This document shows, one piece after another, positions 42,093 through 50,909 of a stretch of 64,000 nt of DNA. The notes beneath the pieces are model-generated. The model ran no database searches. It was not told where the DNA came from and saw only the letters and a list, made by a program, of their open reading frames with translations. The first letter of the stretch is position 1. Each line of letters opens with the position of its first letter. The position numbers were made by a program, and so were the translations under genes. Source of the stretch: Nitrosococcus halophilus Nc 4 (GTDB lineage Bacteria; Pseudomonadota; Gammaproteobacteria; Nitrosococcales; Nitrosococcaceae); assembly GCF_000024725.1 (NCBI RefSeq), contig NC_013960.1, positions 1,820,261 through 1,884,260 on the forward strand, given 5' to 3'.

Positions 42093-43784
42093 CTATCCCT
42101 GTTGTATCAGGGTGCCATAGAGTACTAAGGCAATGATCAGGAAGAGGAGTCCGAAGTTTCTCCAGCGCTGCAAGGCGGCTTCCAGGCGGGTGGGAGTCGT
42201 ATGGAGATCTAACCTTCGGGGCAGGGTAAAAAGTTGAGACGGGAGGCGAGGGATCGGCTGAATGATCTGATGGGTCCAGCGGGCAAGGATTCTTAACCAT
42301 CGTTCAATCAGAATCAAAATATCGCCGCTAGGAATAAACCACCTCCACTCAAGTCGGCGGCACAGTAAAGCTCCTAGGAGGAAGAGCGCAATGCCGAGGA
42401 GAATGGCTTCCCCGCCGCTTTTGATTGCGGAAAATTTGAGGGAGGCTGAGGCGGCTTGATCGGCATAAGGCCAAAGCCAAGTGGCAAGATCAACGGCAAG
42501 CAAAAGCCCTAGGGCAGGCAGCCACATCCCCAAGGGTAAGCGTCCTTTTAAGTCCTTGGGCCAAGTCAAGTCAATAAACCGGGCCATGAGTAGGGTAGTC
42601 CCAATACTGGAGGCCAACAGCAGGCCGGGCAACCCATCACTCCAGGGTGAGGGGGCTAGGTGACTGAGGGATTTTAAGGCTGTTTTGGCAATGGCCCCGC
42701 TGGTGAAAGGGGCGCCTGCTAAGGTAAGCGCCGGAAACAAGAGGGCCAAACCCACTAGGATCCCGCCGCCATGGCGAGCCAGCCCGACGCCTAGGAACAG
42801 TGCTCCCTTGGCCAGGGCATGGTGGAGGGCAAAGAGAGTGAGGGTGGTAAGTACCAGGGGCCACTGGGCCGGTGCCACGAGGCCCACCCCCACCCCCAGG
42901 GTGATGAGCCCCATTTGGCTGATGCTGGAATAGGCGAGGAGGGCCTTGGGTTCCCGTTGGGCCAGGCCCACCAGCACGCCGTAGAAAGCCGCAATAAGTC
43001 CTGCCACAATCAAACCGGTGCCCCAAGAGGGAAGCGGCATTTGGCCCAGGGGGAGGAACCGCAGCCAGCCTAGCAGGCCGGCATTGATCATGGCCCCCCC
43101 TAAGACCGCAGCCCCCGGCGTGGGGGTCGCCGCGTAGGCTGGGGGCAAAGAGAAATGGAGGGGGAGGAGTCCTAGCTTGATGCCAAAACCTATCAACAAA
43201 AGGGTCAGGACCACCGGGTCAGAACTCACCACTGGGGTTTGAACTATCTCTAGGGTATTCATCTCCACGGCCAGTAATATCATGGCCGAGAAGAGACAGG
43301 CCTCGCCGATGACCACCATGGATAAATAAACCCGTCCGGCCCGCCTCGCTTCCTGGTTCCCTGGGTGGATGACTAAGCCATAGGCGGCAATGCTCATGAG
43401 GGCGAATAGCAACAGAAAGCTCAGCATGTCTTGGGCCAGAATCAGCCCTAAATTGCCGGCCATAGTGAGGAGATAGAAAAAGAAGAACCGGTCCCGCTGG
43501 GGATCATTGGCCTGGTAACGAAGGCCATAAAGGCCGGCTAGCCACCACAGCAAAGCAGTAAAGGATAAAAAAGGGGTCCCCGTGGGATCTAAACCAAAGT
43601 GTGCCCCTAAAAGCAACCAGGGCACTTTGAGGTCCACACCCGCAGGTAGCCAGAAACTTGCTGCCAGTGCCGGGAGGGCTGCCCAAGGAGTGAGCCGAGT
43701 GATCACAGGGCGCAAAGCAGGCACTGACCAGGTAAGGGCCAGGGCCAAAGGCAGAATCAGGGCCAAGGGTAGCAGCAGGCTCAT
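42093..43784 (-). CDS. Proton-translocating antiporter subunit of the NuoL/M/N - MrpD type (third copy)
   Basis: This protein of about 563 residues has roughly 14 membrane helices, the Proton_antipo_M region including KLGLLPLHFSLPPAY (Lys and His of the ion path) and the LAYSSISQMG loop. I place the start at 43784 because it overlaps the previous stop as ATGA; a longer frame to 43829 would run deep into the previous gene. It is the last gene of the Mrp-type operon and is more divergent than the other two MrpD-like subunits, with an extra C-terminal membrane region. Confidence 0.85.
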   Translation of the reverse strand: MSLLLPLALILPLALALTWSVPALRPVITRLTPWAALPALAASFWLPAGVDLKVPWLLLGAHFGLDPTGTPFLSFTALLWWLAGLYGLRYQANDPQRDRFFFFYLLTMAGNLGLILAQDMLSFLLLFALMSIAAYGLVIHPGNQEARRAGRVYLSMVVIGEACLFSAMILLAVEMNTLEIVQTPVVSSDPVVLTLLLIGFGIKLGLLPLHFSLPPAYAATPTPGAAVLGGAMINAGLLGWLRFLPLGQMPLPSWGTGLIVAGLIAAFYGVLVGLAQREPKALLAYSSISQMGLITLGVGVGLVAPAQWPLVLTTLTLFALHHALAKGALFLGVGLARHGGGILVGLALLFPALTLAGAPFTSGAIAKTALKSLSHLAPSPWSDGLPGLLLASSIGTTLLMARFIDLTWPKDLKGRLPLGMWLPALGLLLAVDLATWLWPYADQAASASLKFSAIKSGGEAILLGIALFLLGALLCRRLEWRWFIPSGDILILIERWLRILARWTHQIIQPIPRLPSQLFTLPRRLDLHTTPTRLEAALQRWRNFGLLFLIIALVLYGTLIQQG

Positions 43785-45286
43785 AAAGGGTAACGGTGGT
43801 ATTCTCGCTCGGCAATAAGGCGGGCCCACTCGGCGGGGCTAAAGGGGGCATGGGCCAGAAGGCCGGCAGCCAGGACCATGGCCGCGGTGACCAGTGGCGG
43901 CAGGAGCAGCATCCAAGAGGTTTCGAAACGACCGTGGGAAACCTCTTCGGGCCAAGGGTTTTTCTGGGGCTTGAACCAGGCGATATAAAGAATGGGCAGA
44001 AAATAGGCGGCATTCAAGACGCTGCTAAGGGCCAAAATCACTAATACCCAAGGGTCTCCCGCCAAGACGGCCCCGTTACCCAGATACCATTTGCTGATAA
44101 AGCCGGCCAAGGGTGGGACGCCAATCATCCCTAAGGCGCCGAGAGTAAAGGCAGTCATGGTCCAGGGCATGCGTCGCCCAACGCCTGCCATTTCGCTGAT
44201 ACGATGGATTCCCAGGGTTTCGGCCAGATTCCCGGCACAAAAAAACAGGGTGATTTTCATCAGTCCCTGATGTACCAGGTGGGACATGGCCCCGATGGTG
44301 GCCACTGGATTTAAGATAGCAGCGCCGAGGGCAATATAAGAGACTTGACTGATGGTGGAATAGGCCAACCGGCGTTTGAGATCATCCTGGAACAGGGCCC
44401 GCACCGAGCCATAGACAATGGTAAAGGAAGCCACCCAAGCCAGGGGTGTTGCCAGGCCCAAACTGGCCACGAATTCAATCCCAAAGACATTGTCCACTAT
44501 CCGGACAATGCCGAAGACGCCTGCTTTCACCACTGCAACCGCGTGCAGGAGAGCGCTAACCGGCGCTGGTGCCACCATAGCGTGGGGGAGCCAACCATGC
44601 AAAGGCACCAGGGCTGCTTTGACTCCCACCCCAGCGATAAGTAAAGCAAAGATGATGGTCAGCGTTTGGGGGTCCACGGGAGGAGCATTTACCAGCAGTC
44701 CCCCCTGAATGAAGTTAAGCGGCCCCACCAGGGTTCGGAGCCAGGCCATGCCGACCAAAAAGAACACGCCACCGGCTAAGGTGTAGCCTAGATAGATCTT
44801 GCCAGCACGCAGGGCCTCTTTCGTCCCCCGGTGGATCACTAGAGGATAGGTGGAGAGGGTCAGCATTTCGTAAAAAATAAAAAAGGTCATCAGGTTGCCG
44901 GCGAGGGCAATGCCTACACTGGCGCTGACACAAAGGCTAAAAAAGCCAAAAAAACGGCTCCGATGGGGCGATCCTTCCAGATAGCCTACGGCATAGAGGG
45001 TAGTAAAAAACCACAAGACTGAAGAAAGGGCCACAAATAGTACCGACAGGGTATCGGCCCGAAGCAACAGATCTATTTCTGGCAATAGGGACAGTCGGGT
45101 CTCATAGTGTTGTTGGTGGAAGACGCCCCAGATTAAAAAGGCCACTAGGAGCAATTTGAGGGTAGCTGCCGCCATGTTGAGGGTAGTGCGCGCCCTATGG
45201 GCGTACTGGGGGAGGAAAAAAATCACGATCCCAGGCACCAGGGAGCTTAGCAGGATAAGCAGCGGTAGCCAGAAGCTCCAATTCAC
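43781..45286 (-). CDS. mrpD: Mrp-type antiporter subunit D (second copy)
   Basis: This 501-residue membrane protein of the NuoL/M/N - MrpD family has VKAALVPLHGWLPHAMVAPAPVS (ion-path Lys and the HxW/LP block), LAYSTISQVSYIALG, and about 14 hydrophobic helices. It forms part of the proton path of a multi-subunit cation/proton antiporter in the inner membrane. It overlaps the genes on both sides by ATGA, so all three large subunits are translationally coupled. Confidence 0.9.
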   Translation of the reverse strand: MNWSFWLPLLILLSSLVPGIVIFFLPQYAHRARTTLNMAAATLKLLLVAFLIWGVFHQQHYETRLSLLPEIDLLLRADTLSVLFVALSSVLWFFTTLYAVGYLEGSPHRSRFFGFFSLCVSASVGIALAGNLMTFFIFYEMLTLSTYPLVIHRGTKEALRAGKIYLGYTLAGGVFFLVGMAWLRTLVGPLNFIQGGLLVNAPPVDPQTLTIIFALLIAGVGVKAALVPLHGWLPHAMVAPAPVSALLHAVAVVKAGVFGIVRIVDNVFGIEFVASLGLATPLAWVASFTIVYGSVRALFQDDLKRRLAYSTISQVSYIALGAAILNPVATIGAMSHLVHQGLMKITLFFCAGNLAETLGIHRISEMAGVGRRMPWTMTAFTLGALGMIGVPPLAGFISKWYLGNGAVLAGDPWVLVILALSSVLNAAYFLPILYIAWFKPQKNPWPEEVSHGRFETSWMLLLPPLVTAAMVLAAGLLAHAPFSPAEWARLIAEREYHRYPL

Positions 45287-46776
45287 AGCAATAGCTCCTT
45301 ATCAGGCACCGGGGCGCCGATCCCGATGAGAGTCAGGGGCGTCTGGGCGATGAGACCGAGGACGACGGCCATTAAGGCCAGCAGGAGGGCTGACCATTCC
45401 ATAAACCAAGGTACGGGACGGTAATTGGCTGTACTGGGGACTTGGGCGAAGGCGCGGGCCAATACCCGAAAGACATAACCGGCGGCGAGCAAACCGCCGA
45501 GCACAATAATGAAGGCCCACCCCCATTGGTCGCTGGCAATAGCCGCGGTAAGCAAAGACCATTTGGCCAGGAAACCGCCGCTGGGCGGCAGCCCCATGAG
45601 GCTTACTCCCGCCAGCCCAAAGGCAAAGAGGGTCACGGGCAAGTGCTGGCTGATGCCGTCTAAGTCTTGGATGCGATCGTGTCGCAGGGCATACAGCACG
45701 GTGCCGGCGGCTAAAAACATGCCCCCTTTAGCAAGGCCATGGGCTAGGGCGTGATAAAGGCTACCGCTCCAAGCGGTGAAGGCAGTGGCCGTCTCTTGGG
45801 TCAAGGGAAAAACCAGAAACAGATAACCTAACTGAGCCACGGTGGAGTAAGCCACAAGGAGCTTGAGGCGCTGTGTCTGCAGGGCCTGGAGAGAACCCCA
45901 AAGGATGGCGAAGGCACCCAACAGCCCTAACAGATTGGCGGCTGCTGCGGTGGTAGTCTCCGGAAAAACGGTAAACCACAGTCGTAGCAAGAGATAAAAG
46001 GTGGCTTTGACCACCAACGCCGAGAGGACGCTGCTAACGGGCGTAGGCGCATTAGCATGGGCCGGAGGCAGCCAGAAATGGAGGGGGAAAAGGGCCGTTT
46101 TCAATAACAAGCCCACACCCATCATTGTAAGGGCTGCCCCCGGTAAGGGCCCGGCCTGAATGAGCTGCCCCAGGGAAACCATATCCACCGTATGGTAGCC
46201 GGCATAGAGCAAACCCACGCCTAGTAGATAAAACAGGGACCCTAGGAGGCTGACCAGCAGATAACGGATGGCGGCGCCTAGGGCTGCTGCCTGCCCTGAA
46301 AGGCCCACCAGGGCAACAGAGGCTAAGCCGATTAACTCCAAGGTGACATAGGCATTAAAGACATCGGCGGTGAGAAAAAGGCCATTGAGGGCGGCCCATA
46401 GAAACAGCCATAGGGGCCAGAAATAATCCCGTTCATGGGCATGATGGGGATCTTCCTTCGAGCCAAAATAACCTACCCCATAGAGGCTGGTAAAAACTCC
46501 CACCGAAGCCGCCAGAAGGAGCATGAGTGCGCTCAAGCCATCTATATAGAACTCAATGCCGAGGGGCGCTCCCCAACCACCGATAGGGTAACGCTGGGGG
46601 CCCTCTGCGAGCACTTGTTGAGTGAGGGCAATCCCCAATAACAGCACACCCATAGCGGTCACTAGGCCAATCAGGCTTTTGTAGCGGGGCACGGTGAAGG
46701 CAAGGAGCGCCCCTACCAGGGGCAGAACCATGATCCAGGCTGGCCAGTGGGCGCTGAAATTAGGGGTTTCCATCAA
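45283..46776 (-). CDS. mrpD: Mrp-type antiporter subunit D (first copy)
   Basis: This 497-residue member of the NuoL/M/N - MrpD family has LLKTALFPLHFWLPPAHANAP, VAYSTVAQLGYLFLV and about 14 helices. It starts with two ATG codons (46776 and 46773). A 163-bp gap with a dispersed repeat separates it from mrpC, the only sizeable gap in the operon. Together with its two neighbours it gives three large antiporter-like subunits and no full-length MrpA. Confidence 0.9.
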   Translation of the reverse strand: MMETPNFSAHWPAWIMVLPLVGALLAFTVPRYKSLIGLVTAMGVLLLGIALTQQVLAEGPQRYPIGGWGAPLGIEFYIDGLSALMLLLAASVGVFTSLYGVGYFGSKEDPHHAHERDYFWPLWLFLWAALNGLFLTADVFNAYVTLELIGLASVALVGLSGQAAALGAAIRYLLVSLLGSLFYLLGVGLLYAGYHTVDMVSLGQLIQAGPLPGAALTMMGVGLLLKTALFPLHFWLPPAHANAPTPVSSVLSALVVKATFYLLLRLWFTVFPETTTAAAANLLGLLGAFAILWGSLQALQTQRLKLLVAYSTVAQLGYLFLVFPLTQETATAFTAWSGSLYHALAHGLAKGGMFLAAGTVLYALRHDRIQDLDGISQHLPVTLFAFGLAGVSLMGLPPSGGFLAKWSLLTAAIASDQWGWAFIIVLGGLLAAGYVFRVLARAFAQVPSTANYRPVPWFMEWSALLLALMAVVLGLIAQTPLTLIGIGAPVPDKELLL

Positions 46777-46797
46777 GACCCAAAGGACATGAAGGTG

Positions 46798-46933
46798 AAG
46801 GAATCTCGCTCATTTGGGAAAAGCTGAAGGAAATGAGTATCTCTAATGAAGCAATCCATTCTAATCCATTTAAGTTTTTGATTTTTTTGTGCTCTTTGTG
46901 CCTTTGTGGTGATTTTATAAATCGTTCGGGCTA
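46798..46933. repeat. 136-bp dispersed intergenic repeat, copy B
   Basis: Homologous in the same orientation to 20108-20243, with tctctaatgaagcaa and gtgctctttgtgcctttgtggt as the best-kept parts. It fills the gap between the mrpC stop and the first mrpD start, inside the antiporter operon. Confidence 0.8.
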
Positions 46934-46938
46934 AGGGT

Positions 46939-47256
46939 TCATTCCGAGGGGGACTCATCCTCAAGTTCTGCCCGGCCAGTGATGGCTTTAAATCGGGTGG
47001 CAAGAGCCAGCCCTAGCAACATGGAAGCCGAGGCGACTACAATTCCGGTAAGTACCATCGCTTGAGGAACGGGATCGGGCATCCCTTCGGGGGTGCGGGA
47101 GGCAGCCGCCACATAGACCAAAAAAACCCCGCTGGCCATGATGTTGAAGGCCAGAATTTTGCGCAGCAGATGAGGGTAGGCCAAGAGGGCGTATAGGCCG
47201 ATGATAAACAGCCCAATTCCAGTCAAGATATAGAGTAAAACGGGCGTTAGCATCAT
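46939..47256 (-). CDS. mrpC: Mrp antiporter subunit C (NuoK-like)
   Basis: This 105-residue protein has three helices, with LLYILTGIGLFIIGLYALL at the N terminus and the MrpC/NuoK block DPVPQAMVLTGIVVASASML. I start at the first of two adjacent ATG codons (47256), which overlaps the mrpB stop; the frame continues upstream but is not membrane-like there. It is a small structural subunit of the cation/proton antiporter. The acidic tail (ELEDESPSE) is cytoplasmic by the usual topology. Confidence 0.9.
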   Translation of the reverse strand: MMLTPVLLYILTGIGLFIIGLYALLAYPHLLRKILAFNIMASGVFLVYVAAASRTPEGMPDPVPQAMVLTGIVVASASMLLGLALATRFKAITGRAELEDESPSE

Positions 47257-47954
47257 GGCTTTTTTCCTTTGCGTGGTCGGCCACCGGCAAAAAGGGCAGC
47301 CAGGATAACGCCAATGGAAAGGGCGGCGGGAAATTCCAGCCACAAAATTTTGGTTTTCATCCACTCAGGAGGGGTTTCCAAGAGGGGGCCTCCGGCAACA
47401 AGGGGGATGATGGCCACGGTGAGGAAGATGGCGATGCCTAATGCAGCCGCAAAACGTAGCCAGATCCTCAAGGGGAATAGGATTTCATGGAGGTTAGAGA
47501 GGATGAGGAGTACGCCGATAGTCCCCAGCAGAGCCCCGCCCTGAAAAGCACCGCCGGCAGCGCTTCCCCCGGCCCAGACCAGATAAAGGGAGGCGAGGGT
47601 AATCAGAGGAATCACCAACCGCAGAAAATCGAGCAGGATAGGATCAGACGGTTTCCTGGGAGGGGGGAGGAAAGCTTCTCCTAGGGACCAGACCCCGATC
47701 AGGGCAAGGAGCAAGACGGTAAGTTCCAGCAAGGTGTCGTAATCACGAAATATCAGCAATACCGCCGTCACCGGATTGATTGCCCCGCCGGGTTCTTTGG
47801 CGGCGAGGACCATGGGCTCCAGGCCCGGTGTGACGGGGGCGAGTTCCATGATTCCCCCTACCAGGATAGCCATGAGGATCGATAGCAACGAAAATAACAG
47901 GGCCCGATAGGGGTCTATCCCCGTTTCAATTGACGATCTAGGCTTCGGGGTCAT
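47253..47954 (-). CDS. mrpB: Mrp antiporter subunit B with MbhE-like N-terminal region
   Basis: This 233-residue protein joins two pieces that are often separate. Residues 1-100 resemble the C-terminal part of MrpA, called MbhE in hydrogenases (NPVTAVLLIFRDYDTLLEL). Residues about 105-220 are the MrpB domain (FLRLVIPLITLASLYLVW, then GGAFQGGALLGTIGVLL). It overlaps its neighbours on both sides. This fusion supplies one of the MrpA pieces that the operon otherwise lacks. Confidence 0.87.
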   Translation of the reverse strand: MTPKPRSSIETGIDPYRALLFSLLSILMAILVGGIMELAPVTPGLEPMVLAAKEPGGAINPVTAVLLIFRDYDTLLELTVLLLALIGVWSLGEAFLPPPRKPSDPILLDFLRLVIPLITLASLYLVWAGGSAAGGAFQGGALLGTIGVLLILSNLHEILFPLRIWLRFAAALGIAIFLTVAIIPLVAGGPLLETPPEWMKTKILWLEFPAALSIGVILAALFAGGRPRKGKKP

Positions 47955-48228
47955 GGTGAAGTTCTGAGTCCCTTTGCTGGGGTTGTCGCTCGCCCATTCG
48001 GCGCAAGGTGACCAGCAAGGCGGTGCCTGACAGACCCGCGCCGATAACCGCCTCCGCTAGGGCGATATCAATAGCGGCCAGCCGAACCCAGACCAATGCC
48101 ATGATGAGGCCAAAGGCGATAAACAACACGATGGCCCGGAACAGATCCGGATGGGTGAGCAATTGCCAAGCCAGCCAGAGCAGGGTGAGTGCCAGCAGTC
48201 CATCAATGCTCCACTGCAAGAAGCTCAT
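47938..48228 (-). CDS. MbhD-like (DUF4040) antiporter subunit
   Basis: This 96-residue protein has three helices and matches the DUF4040/MbhD segment found in the middle of MrpA or as a separate subunit: FRAIVLFIAFGLIMALVWVR, then AAIDIALAEAVIGAGLSGTA. It overlaps mrpG (ATGA) and mrpB. It is one of the stand-alone pieces replacing long MrpA in this operon. Confidence 0.85.
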   Translation of the reverse strand: MSFLQWSIDGLLALTLLWLAWQLLTHPDLFRAIVLFIAFGLIMALVWVRLAAIDIALAEAVIGAGLSGTALLVTLRRMGERQPQQRDSELHHDPEA

Positions 48229-48539
48229 GGTTTGCTCCTGGGCTGGATACCTCGGTTTAATGCGGCTCGCGCAATGAGAAAGCTGGTGGTGGCGCTAGAG
48301 GCGATTACCAATAGCCAAATTAAAATCAATTTGAGCGCGCCAGTTAAAGTTTCAGCCTGTAGTACCAGACCGGCGATGACCAGCCCAAGGCCCAGGTTAT
48401 CCGCTTTGGTGAGGGCATGGAGGCGGCTATAGATGTCGGGAAACCGCAACAAACCAATCGTGCCCACGACAAAAAAGAGGACCCCAGATAGGATAAAGGT
48501 AGCGCCTAGCCAATGGCTGAGGGACATCAGGCTAGTCAT
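48225..48539 (-). CDS. mrpG: Mrp antiporter subunit G
   Basis: This 104-residue protein has three helices and the MrpG signature LLRFPDIYSRLHALTKADNLG. It overlaps mrpF by 8 bases and the MbhD-like gene by ATGA. Confidence 0.92.
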   Translation of the reverse strand: MTSLMSLSHWLGATFILSGVLFFVVGTIGLLRFPDIYSRLHALTKADNLGLGLVIAGLVLQAETLTGALKLILIWLLVIASSATTSFLIARAALNRGIQPRSKP

Positions 48540-48816
48540 GGGTTTCGGGTTCTATACCCCAGATACGTTGCACGAAGGCGATGCCGGCGATGGCTGCCAG
48601 GAGAGCAAAAACTAAAGCCACGTCCTGCAAAGCAGGGGTATCCGTTGCTTCGCCCAATAGCAGTAAAATAGCCACGCTGGTGGTGCCAAAAAGTTGTGCT
48701 GTGAGCATCCGGTCCGCCGCCGTAGGCCCTCGCACTATCCGGATGAGGCCTACCATGATGGTGACTATTAGAATTTCACTAAGAACCAACTCCAAATCAA
48801 ATAGTGCCATTCCCAT
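48532..48816 (-). CDS. mrpF: Mrp antiporter subunit F
   Basis: This 94-residue protein has three helices and the MrpF signature RIVRGPTAADRMLTAQLFGTT. It overlaps mrpE by 20 bases. An in-frame ATG two codons later (48810) is equally possible as the start. Confidence 0.92.
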   Translation of the reverse strand: MGMALFDLELVLSEILIVTIMVGLIRIVRGPTAADRMLTAQLFGTTSVAILLLLGEATDTPALQDVALVFALLAAIAGIAFVQRIWGIEPETHD

Positions 48817-49354
48817 TCCCGGTGTTCTCGTTCGTCTCGATATTAGTGTGCTTTAAACGGAACAGGGTTGCAATGCGGGTTTCAAGGGTCTGGACTTCGT
48901 CGATAATCGGCGCCTGGGTGTCTAAGACATGGAGAGTGAGGCGATGGCGATGGATGCGTGCCACTAGGGTACCGGGCAACAGATTGATGGTATAGACAAG
49001 CAGGGTGCGAGCGGGAGTCTCCGGGGGGAGTTGGGTTGAAAATTCCACCAGGCCAGGGTTGAGGGGTAACCGCGGCTGGAGTACCCGTTTCGCCACATCG
49101 ATGCCAGCGCGCAGTGATTGACACAAAAAAAAGAGGATAAAACGTAGTAAACTAAAATAATTTAAACGGAAAAATTTTCTACGGGAAAGCTGTAGGCTGA
49201 CATAGGTCGTTGCTAAGACAGCAGGTATTCCCACTCCCCAGGAGGTGGGATCGCCGCCAGTTAGGATCCACCATAGCCCGGCGAAGAGTAAAATTCGCCC
49301 GAGGACGGGGAACAAGAAGGCTTGATCGCGTTTACTTTGCGAGTGTAGTTTCAC
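48797..49354 (-). CDS. mrpE: Mrp antiporter subunit E
   Basis: This 185-residue protein has two or three N-terminal helices, the MrpE block FILFFLCQSLRAGIDVAKRVL and LVYTINLLPGTLVARIHRHR, and a soluble tail. It is the first gene of the operon mrpE-F-G-mbhD-B-C-D-D-(N-like). By family knowledge the complex exchanges Na+ or K+ for protons and helps in salt or alkaline stress; the ion here is unknown. The promoter should lie in the 490-bp region upstream. Confidence 0.9.
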   Translation of the reverse strand: MKLHSQSKRDQAFLFPVLGRILLFAGLWWILTGGDPTSWGVGIPAVLATTYVSLQLSRRKFFRLNYFSLLRFILFFLCQSLRAGIDVAKRVLQPRLPLNPGLVEFSTQLPPETPARTLLVYTINLLPGTLVARIHRHRLTLHVLDTQAPIIDEVQTLETRIATLFRLKHTNIETNENTGNGNGTI

Positions 49355-49846
49355 TAGTTATCCAGTAGTCACCATGGGGTTGTGAAGGGGGTGTTTTTAT
49401 TTACCAATCCTCCGCCCAAAGCCCCTTCCTTCAGGGAGGGGATGTAGGGCGGTTCTGTTCGTGTACAATGTTCTTTGTTGGTTGTGCTGTTGTTGCACAT
49501 CTCCTCCTGTCTAGCTTTAAGCGGGGGCAGGGTTGAAGTAAGGTGTTTTTCAGAGACATCCCGCTCGGGCATGGGCGTCCGCACTAGGGAATCCTCTTCC
49601 TTAAAGGGAGAGGTGGATGTCAAGAGGCCCATCTTCCAGGTGCCCTTTATTTTGAATGTATTCAAAGATAAGTTAAGCATGGTCTATGATTAACAACAAG
49701 ATGGGTAATGATTTATGGCACATCCTCCTCTCTGGCCGTAGCGTGGTCAATTTCCAGTTTGCGGCTCCCCAATTCTCGACTTCTCGCTTAGGTTAGCTTT
49801 TAAGCAGAGATCTACCCAATAATATTTAACAGGCAGGTCAACTGGC
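49355..49846. other. 490-bp intergenic region with two TnpB-end-like hairpins
   Basis: No supported gene. Two similar hairpins lie in the same orientation. At 49412-49452 an outer stem CCGCCC/GGGCGG encloses CCCCTTCCTTCAGGGAGGGG followed by ATGT. At 49593-49613 CCTCTTCCTTAAAGGGAGAGG is followed by TGGATGTCAAG. Both resemble the hairpin-plus-GATGT ends that I know from tnpB-bearing IS200/IS605 elements, so the region may hold transposon remnants. It also carries the outward promoters for mrpE and the Usp gene. Confidence 0.45.
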
Positions 49847-50782
49847 ATGAAACAAATTAAGAGCATCCTTTTAGCCCTGGACGGCAAATATCACCGGCAG
49901 GCATTGATAGCCCAGGTGGCAGCGGTGGCTGGAGAGGGTGGTGCCCAGGCAACTTTATTGAGCGTTTTGGAATCGCCGCCAAGCAAGCAGGAGGTGGGAA
50001 TAGAACCGTCGGAACTCCAGCGGCTGATGACCGAAGATCGAGTGGAGCAGTTAAAGGATATCGCCTCGGAACTTGAAAAGCATGGCCTTCAAGTCACTGT
50101 CAAGGTCTCCCAAGGGAAGGCCTTTATGGAAATCATTCGGGAAGCTTTGAAAGGAAATTATGATCTGGTCATGAAGCCCGCGGAGAGCGAGTCTACCACC
50201 AGGAGCATTTTGTTTGGCAGCACGGATATGCAGCTTTTGCGGATGTGTCCCTCTCCGATGTGGGTCATTAAACCGACTCACCATACGCAAATGGGCAAAA
50301 TTATGATTGCCGTAGATTTGCTTCCTTTTGATGAAGAAAAAAGCGCGCTTGCTGACAAAGTGATTCAATGGGGGAAAGTGATTGCTCATTTGGCGAATGC
50401 CGAGCTTCACGTGCTTCATGTCTGGGAACTCTATGGGGAAACGACTTTGCGAGGAAGAACGGTTTTGGCGGATACCGTCGATAACCTGGTGCGAGAAGAG
50501 GAGCGGCGGCATCGCCAATGGCTGGATGAAGCACTTTCAAGAAATGGGGTAGAGCAGAAACAAGTGCAGATACATTTTTATAAAGGTGAGGCGAAAAAAT
50601 TAATCCCTACCGTAGCCAATAGAACGGACAGTGATCTATTGATCATGGGGACTGTTGGGCGAACCGGGATACCGGGCTTTTTTATTGGCAATACCGCTGA
50701 TTCGGTGCTTCACCAAGTGGACTGTTCAATTCTTGCCATCAAGCCGGACGGCTTTGTGACACCAGTGAAGGTCGATCGTTAA
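49847..50782 (+). CDS. Tandem-domain universal stress protein (UspE-like)
   Basis: This 311-residue protein has two UspA domains, about 1-145 and 150-305. The second has the ATP-binding pattern GTVGRTGIPGFFIGNTADSV; in the first the loop is degenerate (KPAESESTTRSILFGSTDMQ). It is a soluble cytoplasmic stress protein. It stands alone between the Mrp operon (divergent) and the second IscB element. Its ATG follows AACAGGCAGG-type sequence, a weak ribosome site. Confidence 0.88.
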   Translation: MKQIKSILLALDGKYHRQALIAQVAAVAGEGGAQATLLSVLESPPSKQEVGIEPSELQRLMTEDRVEQLKDIASELEKHGLQVTVKVSQGKAFMEIIREALKGNYDLVMKPAESESTTRSILFGSTDMQLLRMCPSPMWVIKPTHHTQMGKIMIAVDLLPFDEEKSALADKVIQWGKVIAHLANAELHVLHVWELYGETTLRGRTVLADTVDNLVREEERRHRQWLDEALSRNGVEQKQVQIHFYKGEAKKLIPTVANRTDSDLLIMGTVGRTGIPGFFIGNTADSVLHQVDCSILAIKPDGFVTPVKVDR

Positions 50783-50839
50783 CTCTGTCCTGAAAGACGG
50801 GTAAGCCCTACTTTTTAATTTTTTCGAAGAAGCGTTTTC

Positions 50840-50859
50840 CCTCGGCTTGAAAGCCGAGG
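50840..50859. other. Perfect inverted repeat between the Usp gene and IscB copy 2
   Basis: cctcggcttgaaagccgagg can form an 8-9-bp stem. No T-run follows on either strand, so it is a poor terminator. Its sequence is like hairpins near the ends of tnpB elements. Apart from this and the small frame at 50910, the gap 50783-51141 shows nothing. Confidence 0.4.
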
Positions 50860-50909
50860 CTTGCGTGGCTGTGTTAAAAAGCAGGTAAATAAAGAAGCTA
50901 CAAACTCTC

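Noticed and set aside
49369-49680. A 103-residue - strand gene
   Set aside because: It covers the tnpB-like hairpins, is low in protein character and has no ribosome site.
50840-50859. Terminator of the Usp gene
   Set aside because: A good stem, but no T-run on either strand.
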